Shown here piece after piece: positions 59,312 to 64,000 of a stretch of 64,000 nt of DNA. Within the stretch, counting starts at the first letter, position 1; each line of letters starts with the position of its first letter. Source of the stretch: Leishmania martiniquensis. Its lineage: Eukaryota > Euglenozoa > Kinetoplastea > Trypanosomatida > Trypanosomatidae. The stretch is from the NCBI RefSeq assembly GCF_017916325.1, contig NC_090161.1, positions 707,001-771,000 of the forward strand, in the 5' to 3' direction. The notes under the pieces were generated by a model. It worked only from the letters and a program-made list of their open reading frames with translations. It did no database searches and was not told where the DNA came from. Made by a program: the position numbers and the translations under genes.

Positions 59312-61868
59312 CGCGCGGCGGCGGATGCCGTTCGCTTCCTTATCAGGGATCTCACGCATGCGTGCTCTGCGCTGGTCTTGTGTGCTCTCCAACGCATCCC
59401 GGATAGGCTTACCGCGCCTTTTTTTCTCCCTTCTCCCCTCGCCTTCTGCAGCAATAGCTGCCTGCTTCCCCTTCGCTTTCCAGCTCCCTCCGCCCTGCTA
59501 TCCTCCGTGTATGCTCTCGAGCACGCACCATACATGAAGCGACTAGAAAAAAAAAGAGCAGCAACAGATTTCGCTCTTGTTGCGAGATTATTGTGCCGAT
59601 GAGCTCATCAGCAGGCGGCTTCATGGGATGGTGTATCGCCCCCCACTCCGCCCGCTGGTCTTCCAGAGCGCATGCCTTTCGCCGTTTTCTCCACCCTGGC
59701 TGAGTTACGTGACAATCGCCATCATCTCTTCTCCTCATACATGTCTACACTTCGCGCGCCCTCACCCCTTCATCGGTTTACCTCTCACGCGTTAGCCTGC
59801 GCGCACCCGCCCTCACTATTGCTGTGTGCCTCCTTTCCCGTTTCCCTTTCTCTGTCACCCCCCTCTGTGCGGGCCTGCGGCGCACCGCGCTGTGCTCCAC
59901 CGTATCTCACCTCCAGCGAAGTCGCTGGCTGCTACTGCTTTGGCTGGAGTCCCGGCTGTGGGCAGCCGCCATCACTCCTCTCCCACCCTCCACACACACA
60001 TACACACACACATACGTATATACACAAGGCATCTCGAACAACACCAACGATTCAGTTTCTTGCGTGCGCGCGAGCTCGTTTGCTTATCCGTCCTGTCGCA
60101 TCGCCTTTCCTGCCCCGCTTCCGCACACCTGCAGGCAAAGAAACCGCTGCGCCCCTCTCAGTAATCTCCGCGCATCTGCCCTTTCTCCGTCCCAATACAC
60201 TCTTCGTCTCGGCGTGTCAGCAGGAGGGGAGGGGGTAGGCGGCGGCGACGACTGTGCTCACAACACGATTGCGTCACCGCGTGCTGTCAAAGAACGGGGC
60301 GCAGAAGTTAGGAAACGAAAGTTTGTGCCTCGTCGCGCATCAGCGCACTAAAAAAAACTCCTGCAGTTGTGTGCATGTGCGTGTTCATCTCACGTTAACA
60401 GCGAAAGGAAGTGCAGTAGAGCGAAAAGGGAGGCAGATGGTGGAGGCCTCACAGCGGGGACGCGGCACCTTTTTCCCCCTTCACACACCGCTAACGTGCA
60501 GGCAGCTCAGCTCGAAAGAGCACTCGGTGTGACGCTGTTGTGGCGCTCTAACATCCTTTCGTCCCGTCTCTCCTCCTTCACATTTCAGTTGCACTCACCG
60601 CCAGGGTCGCCTTCATTCCGATCTGCAATTCGCGTCTCGTCTCCTCTCCTCTACCCCCCCCCTACACACACACACAGAGGAGGATAGTGACGGAAGATTG
60701 GCAGTGCCATCGGTGAAGCGCCAGCCCCTTTTTTTTCAAGGCGTGCAACGCGGAGCGTCGACAGCAATTGGAACTTGCCTGTGGCGCAGCATACCACTCC
60801 TTCTCCCTTTTCTTACCTTCTCTTCAATTTTGCGCGCTTTTCTTTCGTCGGTCTGGTGCGTACGCTGGTTCCTCTTTGCCCCGGGCTCTTCAGGGGCCGC
60901 CGTGGTCGTAACCGATTCTCTTCAAGGGTTGCGCGCGCATCGGGGATGCGAGTGCCCCGCCCCTTCTTTCTGTTTCTGTGCAGCTTATCCGGGACACATA
61001 TTCGGTCGATCCCCCGCGCCGCTTCTCTCTAACACCCGTGTGCCACGAGGGCACTTTGGTGGAGATAAGGACAGCCACAAGTGTGCAGAGGTGCCCTCTA
61101 GCGAACCGCGACAAGCACCGCCATACGCTGCACACACACACACACACATACAGACATACATAGGCGTTCACTTTTTCAGACACTACCACCAAGCGCACCC
61201 TTTGCTTGTTTCTCTGCTTGGGATCTCTGTCTGTGTGCTCATCACCGGTAGCACCTAGGCAAGGAGCAGAAGGGGGGGCGGGTGCTGGTGCTCGCTAGTC
61301 TTCTCTATGTGAATTGATAGGCAACGCAGCGTGCGCCGTTGCGAGTGAGGCGAGCTCCAGCTCTCGGGTCTCTGCTTCCCCTAGTCCTCTCCCTCTCTCC
61401 CCATTCAACAGCGTACTGCCTGGGCGACGCTATCCTCCTCTCTTCTCTTTTTTTTGCCTTCACCGTTTCATTCTCCAGACGTTTGCGCCTCTCTGTGTCG
61501 TCCTCCTCACACCCCTCATTCTGCATGTGTGTGTGTATCTCAGAGGATGTGTATCTCCGACTGTCTGTCTGCGTATTTCTCTTTGAAGTCTCCTTTTTCG
61601 TTGCTCGCTGGTGCTCCCTTTTTTTAGTTGTGGTTGCCTCCCCCCCCACCCACACACCCACACACGCACGCAACCCCTTTTTGCTGTCCTCTCCCTCTCT
61701 GTTGGCACGTCTAATTCTCTCTCCTCTTCGCGTATTTGCCCTCTTCGCGCGTGGGCGTCGCCTCAGTCGCTTGCGCCTCACTGCCTCTCTCACGGCTCCC
61801 CCATCGTTGGTGGAGAGGCTGGCGTGAACGCCGCAAGAGTGGGACGCCACCCGTATGGCTGAGGCATT
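59312..61868 (+). other. Long spacer upstream of the kinase-like gene
   Basis: About 2.6 kb with no supported gene. CA repeats near 59993-60015, 60663-60676 and 61131-61148; C/T-rich tracts throughout. Candidate acceptor AG at 61765-61766, 103 bases before the ATG. A 186-codon frame at 60698-61258 runs through a CA repeat and is rejected. Confidence 0.6.
61131..61148. repeat. (CA)n microsatellite
   Basis: CA run in the spacer upstream of the kinase-like gene. Confidence 0.85.
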
Positions 61869-64000
61869 ATGGGGTGCAACAGCTCCAAAGTACAGTATGG
61901 CATTCTGCACCGCTGCGATATCGGCGGCGGCGGCGGCCCGGCGGAGAAGGTGCCTAATGGAAAGAAGGCGTCGGATGCAAGGAGGCTCAACGGTATTGCA
62001 GTCAACGGCGGCCGAGGTGCACCGGCGGTGAAGAACGGCAGGGTGGTCTGCAGCGGCATCGCGGCCTACTGCCCTGATGCGGAGACGGCCAAGGCCTATT
62101 TCGAGCAGGTGAAGGAGCTGCGGCGTGTTGGGGTGGCGCAGGGCATTCTCTCCGCTGCGACCGACGGCTCTCCTCTGCTACCGGATTTGGCTTGTGGCAA
62201 GCAGGACGCTCACACGAGGAGAAAAGGCACCAGCGACACGGTGTTGCAGAGCAGCCAAAGTCACCGTGCGGCGGCTACCGACATGGCCGTAGACATCAGT
62301 CCGCCGGCGCGAACGCTCACAGTGTACCAGTGCCAACCACTGGCTGGTGACACGATTGTCGCGAAAGGCATGTACAGCACGGTTCACGTGGCGCGGCTCT
62401 CCGTTTTCACTGGGCCCCTAGAGGGGGAGGTGAGCGCCACAGTGCCGCGCCATGCACCTGCACGGCGAGGCAACACTAGCAGCGCGGCCGGCGGCGCCGG
62501 CCTCTGCGACCGCTCCTCCATCAGCTTTTCAGTGGACGTGATCTCGCCGAAAAGTCACGCTTCCGGCTGCGGCAGCGCCGATATGACCTCCGTCCGGGTT
62601 GCCAGCCCGGCGGAAACACCTGTTCCAACCTCGTCCCCCACAGAGACGCCGTCAGGTGCGCCCACATGCACAAATGCGGCCCACTACATCATCGCAATGA
62701 AAGAGATCACTCTGTACCCCACCTGCGCCACCAGCTTTGTGCTGGAGCAAGTCTGCCTCGAGGTGCGGCGGTGGACACGGCTGTCAACGTACTGCCCGCG
62801 CCTCCTTCGCTGCTATCAGCTGGAGTACTCCATTTCTGAAGGCGTCTCCATGGCGTTGCCGGAGGCGTCCTACCAGTTTTTTCCTGGACAGGCCCACAAC
62901 GGCAGTGGTCGTGGCATTGGCGCGGGCAGGCTCTCTCCTTGCAGCAACCTGCCCACGGGCGGCGTTGGCCGTGCGGAGGATCACCAGAAGCCCTTTTCTC
63001 GCAGTCTACCCCATTTGTTCGCGAACTCTTCGATCCGCTCACCGAACGCCAGTTCGATCTCACAGCAGCCACAGGAGGCGCTTGGTGGCACTCCGAAGAA
63101 ACTGCGCCTGTACCTGGAGTACGCTAAGCACGGTACGCTGCGCGGGTTCCAGGTGAAGGAGATGCAGGAGCGCTTTGGTCGGCGGCGACTGCATGAGCTG
63201 ACTGCGCGCGCCTACATGCGAGATGTCCTACTGGCGCTGTTGCAGCTGCATGACGGTGGCGAGCTGCAGTACGATCTGTGCGCCAAGGCAATCTTCCTCC
63301 ACAAGCCCATCCTGAGGGTCTACCACACACACTTTCCCGCCTACATATCGGACTTGCCGACGGGCGACTTGACGAGTGTGACGTCGTCGCAGCTGACCAA
63401 GGCGCTGGGATCGCTGAACCCACCGCCGCCTCCACCGCCTCCACCGCCTCCACCGCCTCCACCGCCGCCGCTGAAGAGCGAGAGCGCGTATAATGAGCCG
63501 ATCAATGACGCTAGGTCGCTGCACTTGAGGCACCACCGTAGAAGCCCTGACGCGCGGCGGAACACCGTGTCATCCTCGGCGCAGCGCGCCAGACACCCTG
63601 TCGGCGTCGAGTCCTGCCTCACACGCAACGTTTCCTCACCGATTCCTGACACCAGTTGTGCGCTGCAGATGTCTGTGATCGATGTCCGCCCCGTTGGGAT
63701 TACCGGCACCGCAGGCGTGAGCGGTGCAGGGGCCAAGAGGGTCCTTGAGCAGCGGAATGGCAACACGGCTACGGCAGACCACGAAGCCACTCCAACGATG
63801 GATCGCGGCAACATCGCCTTCTGCGCAAGTCCGATGGATCTCGGCTCCTTCGCGTCTCCATCGTGGACACTGTCCGCCACTGAGAGCGGCTTTTTCGGGG
63901 GCCTGGGGGTCTCCACTAGCCCAGCGAAGGCGCCCGCAAGAGCAGGCAGCTCTACCGGCCGTGGTTCTCGACCGCCCAAAAGGCAAAGCAGCGCCAACAG
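61869..64000 (+). CDS. N-myristoylated, divergent protein-kinase-like protein (3' truncated by window)
   Basis: 710 complete codons are open from ATG to the window end with no stop. The protein begins MGCNSSK, a classic N-myristoylation signal with a palmitoylatable Cys3, so membrane or flagellar-membrane attachment is expected. Residues ~160-500 follow the layout of a protein kinase but with losses. The glycine loop is AKGMYSTVHVARL (one Gly). The beta-3 lysine is K278 (IAMKEITLY), about 110 residues later because of a long insert. YLEYAKHGTLRGF marks the hinge and RAYMRDVLLALLQLH helix E. The catalytic loop is LQYDLCAKAIFL, keeping D469 but not the Lys and Asn. YISDLPTG, with D495, stands where DFG should be. 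A 17-proline run (63420-63470) follows. Probably a pseudokinase; weak activity cannot be excluded. Confidence 0.7.
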   Translation, partial: MGCNSSKVQYGILHRCDIGGGGGPAEKVPNGKKASDARRLNGIAVNGGRGAPAVKNGRVVCSGIAAYCPDAETAKAYFEQVKELRRVGVAQGILSAATDGSPLLPDLACGKQDAHTRRKGTSDTVLQSSQSHRAAATDMAVDISPPARTLTVYQCQPLAGDTIVAKGMYSTVHVARLSVFTGPLEGEVSATVPRHAPARRGNTSSAAGGAGLCDRSSISFSVDVISPKSHASGCGSADMTSVRVASPAETPVPTSSPTETPSGAPTCTNAAHYIIAMKEITLYPTCATSFVLEQVCLEVRRWTRLSTYCPRLLRCYQLEYSISEGVSMALPEASYQFFPGQAHNGSGRGIGAGRLSPCSNLPTGGVGRAEDHQKPFSRSLPHLFANSSIRSPNASSISQQPQEALGGTPKKLRLYLEYAKHGTLRGFQVKEMQERFGRRRLHELTARAYMRDVLLALLQLHDGGELQYDLCAKAIFLHKPILRVYHTHFPAYISDLPTGDLTSVTSSQLTKALGSLNPPPPPPPPPPPPPPPPPLKSESAYNEPINDARSLHLRHHRRSPDARRNTVSSSAQRARHPVGVESCLTRNVSSPIPDTSCALQMSVIDVRPVGITGTAGVSGAGAKRVLEQRNGNTATADHEATPTMDRGNIAFCASPMDLGSFASPSWTLSATESGFFGGLGVSTSPAKAPARAGSSTGRGSRPPKRQSSAN
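63420..63470 (+). repeat. CCN codon repeat encoding 17 consecutive prolines
   Basis: In-frame CCA/CCG/CCT codons inside the kinase-like gene, mostly a CCACCGCCT nonamer. A polyproline stretch could bind SH3, WW or profilin-type partners, and the DNA repeat is prone to slippage. Confidence 0.9.

Noticed and set aside
1529..61148. CRISPR arrays, bacterial operons, promoters or ribosome binding sites
   Set aside because: The repeats are simple dinucleotide runs or coding duplications without spacer structure. Gene layout and splice signals are trypanosomatid, not prokaryotic.
60698..61258. 186-codon + strand open frame
   Set aside because: Runs through a CA repeat (HTHTHIQT) and has no recognisable feature. 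Hydrophobic stretches come from C/T tracts.

Overview
The window reads as nuclear DNA of a trypanosomatid flagellate of the Leishmania group (Leishmaniinae). The genes are intronless and GC-rich with strong third-position G/C. All supported genes lie on the + strand, as expected of one polycistronic transcription unit. They are separated by long spacers rich in pyrimidine tracts, poly-T runs and CA/TG microsatellites. Many starts are preceded by a pyrimidine tract and then the first AG, which is the signature of a spliced-leader trans-splice acceptor. Some products are kinetoplastid-type, notably repeat proteins with a flagellum-attachment-zone (FAZ1-like) domain. Species assignment is inference.

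Layout. (1) 2-670 is the 3' end of an unrecognised gene whose product ends in a CaaX-type tetrapeptide. (2) 1762-5421 encodes an exportin-7-like nuclear transport receptor, followed by deoxyhypusine hydroxylase (6893-7867), a TLC-domain membrane protein with a KKxx tail (10025-10939) and a hotdog-fold thioesterase (13287-14336). (3) 17017-42174 is a paralogue cluster. It holds a 3114-residue protein with about 26 copies of a ~95-residue FAZ1-type domain, an 842-residue relative with the same N-terminal architecture, and two small one-domain proteins of 220 and 226 residues. A SCO1/SenC copper chaperone for cytochrome oxidase lies inside the cluster. (4) 44352-53040 holds a membrane-anchored stand-alone relative of the OvoA C-terminal methyltransferase, a PHD-finger protein, a very basic 94-residue protein and an armadillo-like protein. 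(5) 53950-64000 holds a PQ-loop membrane protein, an 891-residue protein of unknown function, and the 5' part of an N-myristoylated, kinase-like protein that runs off the end.

The most interesting part is the cluster in (3). The N-termini of the 3114- and 842-residue proteins look like a dynein-heavy-chain stalk without the motor: coiled coil, microtubule-binding-domain-like helical head, coiled coil. In the large protein this is joined to a long array of FAZ1-type domains. That array contains 3.66 copies of an 858-bp unit with no visible nucleotide divergence, plus an exact 339-bp duplication that abuts it. This suggests recent unequal exchange or gene conversion, and allele length is likely to vary. 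A long scaffold that can bind microtubules, in the flagellum attachment zone or subpellicular cytoskeleton, is the natural hypothesis; it is inference.

All domain calls come from reading motifs by eye; no database search was run.
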